The notes: a model not told the origin generated them from the letters alone. Counted from the stretch's first letter, positions 32,224-43,570 are shown. The stretch is DNA of 64,000 nt from Prorocentrum cordatum (GCA_963575745.1 CAUYUJ010000652.1:18501-82500); one strand, 5' to 3'. Program-made: numbers and translations.

Positions 32224-32735
32224 ATCCGAAGTATTGTTAGGGCTATGGGGCTGTAGGACTATAAGGCTATGGGGCTGTAGGGCTATAGGGCTATAGGGCT
32301 ATAGGGCTATGAGGCGATAGGGCTAGAGCGCTATAGGCCTATAGGGCCATTGAGCTATTGGGCTATAGGGCTACAGGGCTATTGGGCTATACGGCTATAG
32401 GGCTCTCAGGGCTATAGGGCTGTTGGGCTATACAGCTATAGGGCTATCAGGGCTATAGGGCTATGGAGCTACCGGCTACCAGGGCTATAGGGCTACCAGG
32501 GCTATAGGGCTACCAGGGCTACCAGGGCTACCAGGGCTACAGGGCTATAGGGCTGTTGGGCTATAGGACTATAAGGCTGTAGGGCTATCGGGCTAAAGGG
32601 CTACCAGGCACCCGGGCACCCGGGCACCTGGGCACCCCCAGGCACCCAGGCCGGCCACCGAAATCGGCGACGCACCTCACCTAACCATATGAATCCGCTA
32701 GGACCCCTACAGAGGCAAGCTCTGATTGGGGAACA
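32224..32735 (+). repeat. (GGGCTATAG)n - (GGGCACC)n cassette, copy 1
   Basis: About 360 bp of 9 bp GGGCTATAG units (variants CAGGGCTAC), then GGGCACC units, then a conserved ~90 bp tail with CACCTCACCTAACCATATGA and CTACAGAGGCAAGCTCTGAT. The same order follows a family A array at 42,190-42,575. Confidence 0.9.
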
Positions 32736-33469
32736 TCAGCCAGGCGAGTTGCCTCGATGAGGGATGCGCAGCAGCACGCAGTCTCGCTCGCTGCATGCAG
32801 ACACACATGGACGGGGTAGAGGTGAAGAAAGAGGAGGGGCAGCAGGATGCGGGAGCGGAGGTGGAGAAAAAAGATGGGGCGCGAGAAGGATTAAGAACAT
32901 GAAGGGTCATACCACTATTCGGAAGGTGGAGGAGCGACACGACGACGACGACGACGACGAGTAAGGCTGCGACGACGACCACGACGACCACGGCGACGAC
33001 GACGACGACGGCGACAGGAGTCGACCACCAAGATCTTTGCAGGTCCTTAGCTCTGGGAGTTACCTTGCAGGCGTCTCTTGGGGCCAGCGCGGGGCCCCCA
33101 TCGACGCAGAGATGGATGCCTCCTTGGCGCTCGACCGGGGCCCCCGTTGGCTCCGGCGACGCCCCAGAAGAATTCCCAAGCACGGCGCAAGCAGCTTCAA
33201 AAGTTTCCCCGGTCATCCTCGCCATTGCCTTGGAGCATCCTCCGCGAGCTGCAGGCTGCACGCGGGTTGCAGTAGCACGATGGACAACAAGCACGAGCGC
33301 GGCGATCCCAGACAGGGCGAGCATGAGCGGGCACGTCTAAACTCTGAAGTCCAGTGGGACTTCTGCGTGAACTGTGCACCTCACGACAAGACTCGGGTCA
33401 AAAAGGGCCCGCTACAAGATCATCTCTCAGAGCTGCGGAGAGCGTGCACTTCAGGCGAGCTCCACGCGT
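32736..33469 (-). other. Spacer; possible N-terminal exon on the minus strand
   Basis: A minus-strand frame starting at 33,324 (MLALSGIAALVLVVHRATA) looks like a signal peptide followed by ~75 residues with Cys (GGCSKAMARM, GIHLCVDGGPALAPRDAC), then runs into a (GTC)n microsatellite (32,938-33,015) encoding poly-Val. The downstream part is therefore not credible. 33,190-33,290 is also similar to dispersed DNA at 24,180-24,270. Weak candidate only. Confidence 0.2.
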
Positions 33470-33960
33470 CAGCCCTCTGGGCACAGGTCTAGAGCGTTTC
33501 CTTTTCCAGGTCCTCCCTACCACTATTCGGGGAGGTTTACCCCCCCATCCGTCGGCCTGGACGGGGGTGGACCGGGGGAATGGGAGCGCTCAAAACGGCC
33601 CAAGATGGCTTCAAGAGAGCCTGCGAGAGCCCAACGTGGCCTCCAAGACGGCTCTAGATGATCGAACATGGTTCGAGGCAGCGTCCGACATGCCTCCAAG
33701 AGGCCCCAAGATGGACTCAAGACCGGCTCTGGTGCTTTCCGAGCACTCCAAGTTCCCCCAAGAGGCTAAAACCATTCTAACACTGGGGGAAACCAGTTGT
33801 TTTGAATTCTCGCCTTCTCGCCTCCCATGGGTTTCTGGGAACCTCGAGTGGCCCCGAGGTGCCCCGATAGGGGGCCGAAGAAAGCCCCAAGACGGCCCCA
33901 AGAGCGCCCAAGAGGCGCCAAAGAGCGCCCCAAGAGGGGCCCAAGAGACGGTGTTGAGGG
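33470..33960 (+). repeat. Dispersed repeat family B, copy 3
   Basis: CAGCCCTCTGGGCACAGGTC, then GGGGAGGTTTACCCCCCC, then CCAAGA(G/T)GCCCCAAG-type units to 33,950. Diverged from the copies at 5.5 and 44 kb. Confidence 0.7.
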
Positions 33961-34129
33961 CTCTGAGGGGGGGTACCGATTTACGTCGCCCTTTTTTTCA
34001 AACAGTGGGGCACGACAAGGCCCTAAGAAGGCGCCAAGACCCCCCAAAAATCCAAAATTATCCTGCGACGTACCCAACCCTGTCTACACATGAGGAGACA
34101 ATACACAGGACCGATCAATACAAACGAAC

Positions 34130-35790
34130 ATGTCAAATGACCCGCGGGAGCCCACGAAAATGGCGACAACTGCGATCTTCGCAGCCCCCCAAGGAAGCCG
34201 CGAGGTCTCGACCGGGTGTGTTTACAGTTCTACTCCGCTTGGTCTCCCAGGAACCCACGAAAGTGGCGACATTTGCGCACTTCGCAGCCCCCCAGAAGAG
34301 CCGCGAGGTCTCCACTGGGCGCGTTTACAGCTCCACTCCGCTGGGCCTCCCAGGAACCCACGAGAAAGGCGACAATTGCTCACGTCGCAGCCGCCCCAGA
34401 GAGCCGCGAGGTCTCGGTTCGGTGCGTTCACACTTCCAATCCGCTGGGCCTCCCGGGGGCCCACGGCGGTGGCGACATTTGACAGGTTTGCAGCCGCCCA
34501 ACGGAGCCGCGCACCCAACGGAGCCGCGGGGTCTCGGCCCAATGTGTTTACAACTCCCCTCCGCTGGGCCTCCCAGGAGCCCACAAAAGCGACGACAATT
34601 GCGCACTTCGCAGCAACGCAGGAAGCCGCGGGGTCTCCGCTGGGCCTCCCAAGAGCCGCTGACGGTAGCGACAATTGCGCACTTCGCAGCCACCCAAGCC
34701 AAAGGAAGCCGCGAGGTCTCGGCTACGTGCGTTTACAACTCCCCTGCGCTGGGCCTCCCAGGAACCCACGAAAGTGATGACAATTGCGCACTTCGCGATT
34801 ACTAGGGGAAGCCGCAATGTCTCGGCTAGGTGCGTTTGCAACTCCACGGCACTGGGCCTCCCAGAAGCCCACGACAGTGGCGACAATTGCGCACGTCGCA
34901 ACCACCCAGGGAGCCGCGAGGTCTCGACTGGGTGTTTACAACTCCCCCCGGCTGGGCCTCCCAGGAGCCCACGAAACTGGCGAAAACCGCGCACTTCGCA
35001 TGAACCTCGCGGCTGGGTGCGCTTGTAACTTCACTCCGCTGGACCTCCTAGGAGCCCATGACAGTGGCGGGAATTGCGCACTTCGCAGCCACCCAGGGAG
35101 CCGCGAGGTCTCGGCTCGTTTTCCACTCCTCTGAGCCTGCCAGGAGCCCAGTGGCAACAATTGCGCACTTCGCACCCCCCAAGGGAGCGGCGAGGTCTCG
35201 ATCGAGCGTTTACAATTCCACCCCGCTGGGCCTCCCGAGAGCCCACGGCAACTGCGACAATTGCGCACTTCGCAACCAAACGAAGCCCGCGAGGTCTCGG
35301 CCCGGTGCGTTTGCAACTCCACTCCTCTGAGCTTCCCAGGAGCCAACGACAATGGCGACAATTGCGCAGTTCGAAGCCCCCGCAGGGGAGCCGCGAGGTC
35401 GCGGCTGGGCGCGTTTACAAGTCCAGTCCGCTCAGCCTCCCAGGAGCCCACGAAACTGGCGACATCACACTTCGCAGCCCCCCGGAGAGCCGCGAAGTCT
35501 CGGCTGGATGCGTTTGCATATCCACTCTGCCGGGCCCCCAGAAGCCCGCAACAGCGGCGACAATTGCGCGCGTCGCAACCACCCATGGAGCCGCGAGGTC
35601 TCAGCGCGGCCCGCTTGCAAATCCACTCCTCTGAACCTTCCAGGAGCCAACGAACGTGGAGCGACAACTGCACAGTTCGATGCTCCCGCAGGGGGGCCGC
35701 GAGGTCTCGGCTGGGAGCGTTTGCAAGTCCACTCCGACGAACCCCCCAGGAGCCCGAGAAAACGGCGACAACTCAATGAAAAGCGAAGGT
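34130..35790 (+). repeat. ~100 bp tandem repeat, 16-17 units
   Basis: Units contain GACAATTGCGCACTTCGCAG, GGAGCCGCGAGGTCTCGGC, TGGGTGCGTTTACAACTCC and GCTGGGCCTCCCAGGAGCCC. Spacing varies from ~88 to 110 bp. Long open frames on both strands are repeat artefacts. Confidence 0.9.
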
Positions 35791-36339
35791 CTGGGCCTCC
35801 ATGAGGTAGCATGCTGAGACCCCGCTTCTTGGGAGAACGTCAGAGACACATCAAAGTATCCCATGGCTTCTCCCTCGATGGCGAGCAAGATGGGAGATGG
35901 GGGACAAGACGCGGGATGGAGAGATGAACCATCGGTGGACGCGGCCATTCATCGAGAGCCCAGTCGAAGGCTCGAGGCAAGCACATAGGCCAGCGCTGCC
36001 TCGAGCCCAAGCAGCGCCAGTGGGATATGGAGCTCGCTATCGAATCACCCGGCGATCTCCGCTCAAAGTCCGAAGGGGGGGGGGGGGGGGGGGGGGGGGG
36101 CGAGGATCGAACGCTAGATCCAGTCCCACGTAAAGCACCATTCTTGCCTTCCCCGCAACGCAACACATCAAGGCGAGCAAGTGGCAGCGCAGAGCATTAG
36201 GGCCCGTCACGGGGCAAGACCACGTAACAGACCACAGATAATTATAGGCAATCACGGGCAAGACCACGCGATTGCCCGCCGATGATTAGCGCAGGGACGT
36301 CTGACCAAACAGCCACGTCAAAGCTCGCAACAAAAAAAC
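35791..36339. other. Spacer with a 26-base G run
   Basis: No gene supported. 36,075-36,100 is an uninterrupted G26. GGCAAGACCACG occurs twice, at about 36,211 and 36,256. Confidence 0.6.
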
Positions 36340-36408
36340 ACCTGACAAAGCCGTCAGGTATCAAAAATAAGCGACCCGCATCCGGGCTGATGCGTGCATG
36401 CGGGTCGC
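36340..36408 (-). other. Two hairpins 3' of the decayed retroelement
   Basis: GCGACCCGCAT (36,371-36,381) pairs perfectly with ATGCGGGTCGC (36,398-36,408), an 11 bp stem with a 16 nt loop. ACCTGAC (36,340-36,346) pairs with GTCAGGT (36,353-36,359), a 7 bp stem followed on the minus strand by G then seven T. They lie 55-120 bp after the RNase H stop of the minus-strand element. Confidence 0.75.
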
Positions 36409-36462
36409 GCCAGAGAGTGCGTTGGCTGTAAGTATGCCAACCGATTACCGCATCAGCTAGCC

Positions 36463-36945
36463 CTAAGTAGGGCATCCCCATGTTGACGCTACTGCTCTGC
36501 TGCCACGGTAGGGCGCATGCTGCTTGACCTCATATCTGCAAGACTGTTTACCTTCCATGACCTGCAGTAGTAATTCACGATCAATACAGCCTGAAACATG
36601 ACCGTCGATTGTCATTTCCCGTGCGTCGCACCACTGCACGCCGCGAACGATGTCTCGGTCAATCATTTCTCTTACCCAGCTGGTGCGTCCTGGCAGGGCG
36701 CATTGAGTTGGCTTCTTCAAGTCCTGCATTGATAAGGATTTGAGGACCGACCCAACGCCAATGGCAAGGACGGCCTTGATGCTGAGACCACCTGACGCTA
36801 AAATATTATGGAATTGCGTTGGCGTTAGTCGCCCGCGTTCGGATTCGCGCAGCGTCGCAATGGTAAGGCGGCAGTCTGCCAGCTCATGGGCGGCAGCCAG
36901 CGTTTCAGCTGCGTTGCTGGAACGCACCTGCAAGCGATGCGACAT
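36463..36945 (-). pseudogene. RNase H / C-terminal pol remnant
   Basis: Conserved boxes of copia-type RNase H as found in dinoflagellate elements: RSSNAAETLAAAHELADC (the active-site Glu box), GGLSIKAVLAIGVGSVLKSL, WVREMIDRDIVRGVQWCDA, REMTIDGHVSGCIDRELLL and VMEGKQ near the end. The Q-WCDxR-x-M-T-x-D-G segment is the usual last box before the C terminus. The frame is open for 160 codons, so this is the best-preserved part of the element. The upstream Asp box falls in the damaged interval 36,945-37,200. Confidence 0.8.
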
Positions 36946-37201
36946 GGAGCGCGCGTCGATCGATCGGGCGCACCACTGCCATCCCGTCAGGCGCGCGCCC
37001 GCTCAGTGAGAGGTTGGTCCTATCGGACGACATGCCCCTTGACTTCGTCGTCCTCGTCGCCATTGAGGCGACGGCAACCGGAGTCACCGCGAAGGTCCAC
37101 TTCTCTAGTCGGAGCCACGGGGTGGCTTCATTGTCTCTGGGCCTCGTTGGAGTTTGCGCGTTGCGGCGCTGAGTCTTCGCATTTTTAAGCCAGTAGGTCC
37201 C

Positions 37202-37560
37202 TTAGCACGCTGAAAGGAAACTACGCATGCCATCGACCACACCTGTGCGATCAGCGCGCATACTAGCGCACCACCTTACCTGATGACCATATCGGATACT
37301 GTTTCCGTCGCCTGTTCTTCCGCCACAGCGCCCGCAAGTCCTGGGCGCTGCATTGGGCAAAATTGTTTGATCTACCCATCCTGGTCTAAGTGGGCGCGGC
37401 CGCCCTCGGTCTCGGCGTAGCGCACTGCGCAGTTCGTACATCTGCGTTGGTTAAGTTTACATGCGCCGAACGCACTCTCTAAACATTTGACATACTTACC
37501 AATCGTATCCTCGACGCCTGCCGTGCTCATGTCGTCAACGTGCTTGGCTGTTAGTTAAGA
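37202..37560 (-). pseudogene. Reverse transcriptase remnant (HVDD box)
   Basis: HVDDMSTAG is encoded at about 37,516-37,542 (HVDD at 37,531-37,542), the YxDD-type catalytic box with both Asp retained. It is followed by CTNCAVRYAETEGG, HLDQDG, an in-frame stop, then IKQFCPM and, after more damage, ALVCALIAQVWSMACVVSFQ and RRLSAATRKLQ. This order is that of the RT palm-to-connection region in copia elements. Upstream fingers and palm (37,560-38,980) are too degraded to assign with confidence. Confidence 0.75.
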
Positions 37561-38985
37561 GGTTTGGCCTTATCTCAAATTCTTCGTCGTGCGATGTGGG
37601 CTTCGGCCCAGAACCTCTCGCGATAGTCCGACTGCACAAGCGGCGCCCTTGCTGCCGGCGCCTGGCTTCAGACGCTGCAAGCCGCGCCTCGATTCGCCAT
37701 GAGACGCAGAGCCGGGAAATGCACGCAAAACCGAGGCTGAGCCAGGTGGAAGAGCAAAGCAGACCGGGCGACTTTTCTCGCCAGCGGCTTCTGCCAGCTC
37801 ACATTAAGTCAGGACCTCCAAGACAGCCGCATCAGCATCCATGGATAATATGACCCACGATGTCTTGCACGCGGCCGCGCTTGCGAGCGGTCTGCGGTTC
37901 GCCGAGCGGTCTGCGGCTCGCTCGACGAGCTGCACCTGAAAGTGAGAAATGCCGCGTCGAAAGCTTCACCGGCCATGCATCCGCGCAGGACCGAACAAAG
38001 TCGGATGCGTCGCCCCATTTCGCCTTGTCGTTCTTCGCGAACTCCATGCACACACACATCTAAACGTCATGATGTCTGTTGCAATTTCGATACCCCGCGT
38101 CTTGAAGAGTTACTGTCGCACCATATGTTGGGTCATGTGGGGTGGCTTTAGATATCTTGGCCGCGTCAGCCTGTACTTCAGCCTTCGCCGGGAAGTCGCC
38201 ATCCTTGACGACCGCAGCTCTGTTCGATGCGGCTGTGAAACATACGGGCATAGTGCTGGCCGTCGCATAGCGATGGGCGCTGTGGTTCTGTCAGAACAAA
38301 TTTGGCCATGTCACTAGCGAAGCAAAATTCGATGCACTAACCATGTTCGTCCGAATCCTGGTCATAGGTCCCATCGCATTCCGCGCCACAGGACAACATG
38401 ATTGTTTCGTCAATATCAGCATGAGGAGCACAGCCTATTTCCCGCAATGGTCATTGCTCCTCACTAGCCACGGTCACACGCACATGATTGTCCGTGATCA
38501 TGTCAGTCGGTACGAAGCATAGAGATTGCCATGAGGGAGTCTCGGTGAGCTTCTAAAAATATGTCCGACTCCCCGGCGATAGTCGGAAGTCTGCCGTCGA
38601 GAGCGGCTGGAGATAGAGGTCGCTATTCCACTTGGGCGTTGCCGCCAGAGGCTGGCGCGTCCGCCAGCCCCTCAAATGCACGCAGGCGCCTGCTTAGGGT
38701 CTTGAGGACTTGAAGACATTGGATTATTCGTGCATGCGCAGACCCAATGATGTTGTGCATATTGAGGCAGGTGCCTTCGGTTTCATAATAGTGCACTTCC
38801 GGTGTACAAAATCGCTGTCGAAGCATAGCAGGGTGCAACTATCTGCCCGAGGTTCTGCAGGTAACCTGCGGGTGCTCTGAGCCAAGCGCACAGTTACTAC
38901 GCGTTCTATTCGGGCGTAGTTTCGATAAGGAACTGCCAGGCGAAGTGCACCTTAGGCAAGAGACGGTTCGCCGTTGTCATCATCA

Positions 38986-39719
38986 TCAAGTTCCCTTGCT
39001 CGGTCGGCAGACAGCCGAAGACCGCATCAAGTTCCCCCGCAGGCAGGCCCGCGACGATGGCCCACGCCGCACGCATGGCCGTTGCATCGGAGCCACTAGC
39101 ACCTCTACGTGCAGTGAGCGACGTCCGTCTGCGTGCTGCGCAAAGACTTCTCGACCGCCAACTTGGACTACCGCATGACCTCGGTCAGGGCAATTACAAA
39201 CGATAAGGCATGGGCCGCCCCATCCACCCCAGACGTCCTGCGTTGCGGCCCGACGGCGGTAGTCCACGAGATCGCCTGGCTGAAAATTGCGATGTCCAGC
39301 TGCCGTTGTTCCGGTGCGCAGGGCCCTGTTAGCTCTGGCAACTGCTGCGGCCTGGGCAACAGTTTCAATGCTTATTTCTCTGAATGTTCGCCTCCGATTG
39401 CGATCGGACGCTTCCGTCCCCTGCTGATATCGCCCGGCGCCGAATGGTCTGGCAAGCCTGCCGGTCGTCGGCCATGCAACGCCTGATATGGCAAGGCCCC
39501 GCTGTAGAACGCAAGCGCGCCACAGACAAATGGGCCTTCGCGCAGTAGACGTGCGAAAATTAACGGGACGTTGTGGCGCTCGAAGAATTCTTCTCCCATG
39601 ACATGGAGGGCGTGTCTGAGGCTGCCGCCGCGCACCTCGATGGCGGCGGCGCGCCGGCCTCGGGCGCGGACGCGAAGCTCCGCGCCCCTGGCCTCTGGGA
39701 TAGCCGTTAGCGGAGGCAT
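38986..39719 (-). pseudogene. Integrase remnant
   Basis: The first frame has FFERHNVPLIFARLL and SGALPYQALHGRRPAGLPD, the end of the integrase core. A second frame then has FREISIETVAQAAAVARAN and NFQPGDLVDYRRRAATQD followed by a GWGGPCLIV box and HAVVQVGGREVFAQHADGRR, the SH3-like C-terminal part. The catalytic triad is not preserved in readable form. The two frames join near 39,375. Confidence 0.75.
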
Positions 39720-39805
39720 TACTTGAGGCGCCTTCTCCGTCGGAGATCACTGTCGTAGCTGGGCCACGTTGCATCCGGCATGGGCGATGAGCGCCCGATG
39801 CGATA

Positions 39806-40110
39806 ACCCCATCAAGCCATTGAGGAACCCCCCGGGGTCATCATTAGCACCTCGCCGTAATTAGATAATTATGGGGGGGCAGTTTTCGGCAAGCGATATG
39901 ATTAGCACCGCGCAAATGGAGCGAATATAAATAATTACCGCTCCCCAGATCGGGCGGTATCCCACTTGGAATTGGAATGATAACTAGAGTGGAAGACAAG
40001 TAAAATAATAAGATTAAGGATGAGAGTAATAGTAAGAAGAATAAGAAGGATAAGGATAAGGATACAGAACATACTAATAATACTCATCGTAAGAATAAGA
40101 AAATCATAAG

Positions 40111-40145
<35 letters not shown>
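39806..40145 (+). repeat. SINE-like dispersed repeat, copy 2, with A35 run
   Basis: Counterpart of 17,738-18,005 (AGCCATTGAGGAACCCCCCG, ATCATTAGCACC, GGTATCCCACTTGGAATTGG), with an AATAAGGATAAG tail and an uninterrupted run of 35 A at 40,111-40,145. Confidence 0.65.
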
Positions 40146-40147
<2 letters not shown>

Positions 40148-40214
40148 GTGATACTAATAAATAAAAACTTAATAGAACATAATAATGATGATCAGAATCC
40201 GGATAAAAAAAAAT

Positions 40215-41395
40215 AGCCTGGCGAAAGACCCAACCATATGCAGTTGTGGGTATCGCATTCGGGGGAGCCCCGTATGGGGCCACGAAACGCTGTACTGCAG
40301 GGGGGGACGCATGCGGGCTGTGCCACTGGGACTTTCGGTGGAGCCCCCATATGGGGCCACGAAGCGCGGCACTGGGTGGGGGGGCGCATGCGAACTGCGC
40401 CACTGGGACCTTCGGTGGAGCCCCCTATGGGGCCACGAAACGCTGCTGGGTTTGGGGGGGGGGGGGGGGCATGCGAACTGCGCAACTGGGACCTTCGGGG
40501 GAGCTACTATGGGGCCACAAAACGCTGCCCTGGGTGTGGGGGGACGCATGCGAACTGCGCCACTGGGGCCTTCGGTGGAGCTCCCTATGGGGCCACGAAA
40601 CGCAGCCCTGGGTGAGGGAACCGCATGCGGGCTGTGCCACTGGGACCTTCGGTGGAGCTCCCTATGGGGCTACGAATGCGGGCTGTGCCACTGGGACCTT
40701 CGGTGGAGCTCCCTATGGGGCTACGAAACGCTGCCCTGGGCAGGGGAACCGCATGCGGGCTGCGCCACTGGGACCTTCGGTGGAGCCCCCTATGGGGCCG
40801 AAACGCTGCCCTGGGTGGGGGAACCGCATGCGGGCTGTGCCACTGGGACCTTCGGTGGAGCTCCCTATGGGGCCACGAAACGCTGCCCTGGGTGGGGGAA
40901 CCGCATGCGGCTGTGCCACTGGGACCTTCGGTGGAGCTCCCTATGGGGCCACGAAACGCTGCCCTGGGTGGGGGAACCGCATGCGGGCTGTGCCACTGGG
41001 ACCTTCGGTGGAGCTCCCTATGGGGCCACGAAACGCTGCCCTGGGTGGGGAACCGCATGCGGGCTGTGCCACTGGGACCTTCGGTGGAGCTCCCTATGGG
41101 GCTACGAAACGCTGCCCTGGGTGGGGGAACCGCATGCGTGGCCACTGGGACCTTCGGTGGAGCTCCCTATGGGGCTACGAAACGCTGCCCCGGGTGGGGG
41201 AACCGCATGCGGGCTGTGCCACTGGGACCTTCGGTAAAGTTCCCTATGGGGCCACGAAACGTGTGAGGGGTGTGCCGAGAGCAGAGGCAAGGAGGGGGAG
41301 GAGGGAGGAGGGAGGGGGCAGCGGGAAGAGAAGGAGACGCGGGGCACCGTCTCTTCTAAACAAGGACCCAACACCACAAGATGGTTGGGGAAATA
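40215..41395 (+). repeat. Family A minisatellite element, 77 bp units
   Basis: Left border GCCTGGCGAAAGACCCAACC then ATATGCAGTTGTGGGTATCG; about 13 units of CCACTGGGACCTTCGGTGGA, GCTCCCTATGGGGCCACGAA, ACGCTGCCCTGGGTGGGGGA and ACCGCATGCGGGCTGTG; a purine block; right border TCTTCTAAACAAGGACCCAA with CACCACAAGATGGTTGGGG. The 77 bp unit has no stop in several frames, hence long false reading frames. Confidence 0.9.
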
Positions 41396-42092
41396 CTCAA
41401 AAAGCGCAGCCCTGGGTGAGGGAACCGCATGCGGGCTGTGCCACTGGGACCTTCGGTGGAGCTCCTTATGGGGCTACGAAACGCTGCCCTGGGTGGGGGA
41501 ACCGCATGCGGGCTGTGCCACTGGGACCTTCGGTGGAGCTCCCTATGGGGCCACGAAACGCTGCCCTGGGCGGGGGAACCGCATGCAGGCGGTGCCACTG
41601 GGACCTTCAGTGGAGCTCCCTATGGGGCTACGAAACGCTGCCCTGGGTGAGGGAACCGCATGCGGGCTGTGCCACTGGGACCTTCGGTGGAGCTCCCTAT
41701 GGGGCCACGAAACGCTGCCCTGGGGGAACCGCATGCGGGCTGTGCCACTGGGACCGTCGGTGGAGCTCCCTATGGGGCTACGAAACGCTGCCCTGGGTGG
41801 GGGAACCGCATGCGGGCGGTGCCACTGGGACCTTCGGTGGAGCTCCCTATGGGGCTACGAAACGCTGCCCTAGGTGGTGGAACCGCATGCGGGCTGTGCC
41901 ACTGGGACCTTCGGTGGAGCTCCCTATGGGACTACGAAACGTGTGAAAGGTGTGCCGAGAGCAAAGGCAAGGAGGGGGAGGAGGGAGGAGGGGGGGAGGA
42001 GGAGGAGGAGAGGAGGAGGTGGGACGCGGGCCGTCCTCTCTTCAAAACGAGGACCCAACACCACAGGATGGTTGGGAATAATACTAAGAATG
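41396..42092 (+). repeat. Family A array, second block without left border
   Basis: Seven or so 77 bp units starting directly inside a unit, then a purine block and right border (TCTTCAAAACGAGGACCCAA, CACCACAGGATGGTTGGGA). Confidence 0.9.
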
Positions 42093-42189
42093 AAAATAAT
42101 CACAAGAATATGAATAAGAAGAAGAAGAAGAATGGCAATCAGAATCCGAATGATAATAATAATGAGGTTTAAAATGATACCAGAGAAAA

Positions 42190-42575
42190 AAAAACAATCA
42201 GGGCTATAGGGCTAGGGGGCTATAGGGCTATAGGGCTATAGAGCTACAGGGCTATAGAGCTATAGGGCTATAGAGTTGTAGGGCTATAAGGCTATTGGGG
42301 TATTGGACTATAGGGCTATAGGGCTATAGGGCTTAGGGCTATAGGGCTATAGGGCACCCCCAGGCACCCCCGGGCACCCCCGTGCACGCCCGGGCACCCG
42401 GGCACCTGGGCACCCGGGCACCCGGGCACCCCCGGGCACTCCCCAGGCACCCGGGCCCGGTGCACCCCCGGGCACCCCCCAGGCACCCAGGCGCGCAGCG
42501 AAAATCGGCGACAAACCTCACCTAACCATATGAATCCGCTAGGACCCCTACAGAGGCAAGCTCTGATTCGGGAAT
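42190..42575 (+). repeat. (GGGCTATAG)n - (GGGCACC)n cassette, copy 2
   Basis: Shorter version of 32,224-32,735 with the same conserved tail (CCTCACCTAACCATATGAAT, GAGGCAAGCTCTGATTCGGG). Confidence 0.9.
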
Positions 42576-42667
42576 AAAAAGGCGGATAATAAAACTAAGA
42601 ATAAGAGCATGTTCTCAGTCTCTTCAACATCCTTGTCCTTTCCAATTTGCATTACCAGCTACGTTAA

Positions 42668-43570
42668 ATTAGCCTGGCGGAGGACCCAACCATATGCAGT
42701 TGTGGGTATCGTATTCGGGGGAGCCCCGTATGGGGCCACGAAACGCTGTACTGGGTGGGGGGGACGCATGCGAACTGCGCCACTGGGACCTTCGGTGGAG
42801 CTCTCTATGGGGGCACGAAACGCTGCCCTGGATGGGTGGGGACGCATGCGAACTGTGCCACTGGGACCTTCGGTGGAGCTCCCTATGGGGCCACGAAACG
42901 CTGTACTGGGTGGGGGGGGGGGGACGCATGCAAACTGCGCCACTGGGATCTTCGGGGGAGCTACCTACGGGGCCACGAAACGCAGCCCTGGGTGAGGGAA
43001 CCGCATGCGGGCTGTGCCACTGGGACCTTCGGTGGAGCTCCCTATGGGGCTACGACACGCTGCCCTGGGTGGGGGAACCGCATGCGGGCTGTGCCACTGG
43101 GACCCTCGGTGGAGCTCTCCATGGGGCCACGAAACGCTGCCCTGGGTGGGGGAACCGCATGGGGGCTGTGCCACTGGGACATTCGGGGGAGCTCCCCGTG
43201 AGGCTACGAAACGCTGCCCTGGATGGGGGAACCGCATGCGGGCTGTGCCACTGGGACCTTCGGTGGAGCTCCCTATGGGGCCACGACACGCTGCCCTGGG
43301 TGGGGGAACCGCATGCGGGCTGTGCCACTGGGACCTGCGGTTGAGCTCCCTATGGGGCCACGACACGCTGCCCTGGGCGGGGGAACCGCATGCGGGCTGT
43401 GCCACTGGGACCTTCGGTGGCGCTCCCTATGGGGCCACGAAACGTGTGGTGGGGTGTGCCGAGAGCAGAGGCAATGAGGGGGAGGAGGGAGGAGGGGGAG
43501 GGAGAAGCGGGAGGAGGAAGGAACGCGGGCCGCTCTCTCTTCAAAACGAGGGCCCAACACCACAGGGGGC
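42668..43570 (+). repeat. Family A minisatellite element, third block
   Basis: Left border GCCTGGCGGAGGACCCAACC, about nine units, purine block, right border TCTTCAAAACGAGGGCCCAA CACCACAGG, where it breaks off earlier than the others. Confidence 0.9.

Larger units (their letters stand above)
36463..39774 (-). mobile_element. Decayed copia-like LTR retrotransposon
   Basis: Integrase remnant at the right, RT in the middle and RNase H at the left, all minus strand: the copia order INT-RT-RH. The frames change repeatedly and carry stops. I found no matching LTR pair, so ends are unknown. The right end abuts a SINE-like repeat at 39,806. Confidence 0.8.

Noticed and set aside
32740-33015. Membrane protein with a long poly-Val segment
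   Set aside because: The Val run is a (GAC/GTC)n microsatellite; only the part before it could be coding.
36340-36360. Bacterial intrinsic terminator, hence bacterial DNA
   Set aside because: Hairpin plus T run is there, but all coding traces around it belong to a eukaryotic retroelement.
40246-41946. A 566-codon open frame (GGAPYGATKR repeats)
   Set aside because: 77 bp units read through all three frames in turn without stops; no non-repeat sequence is involved.
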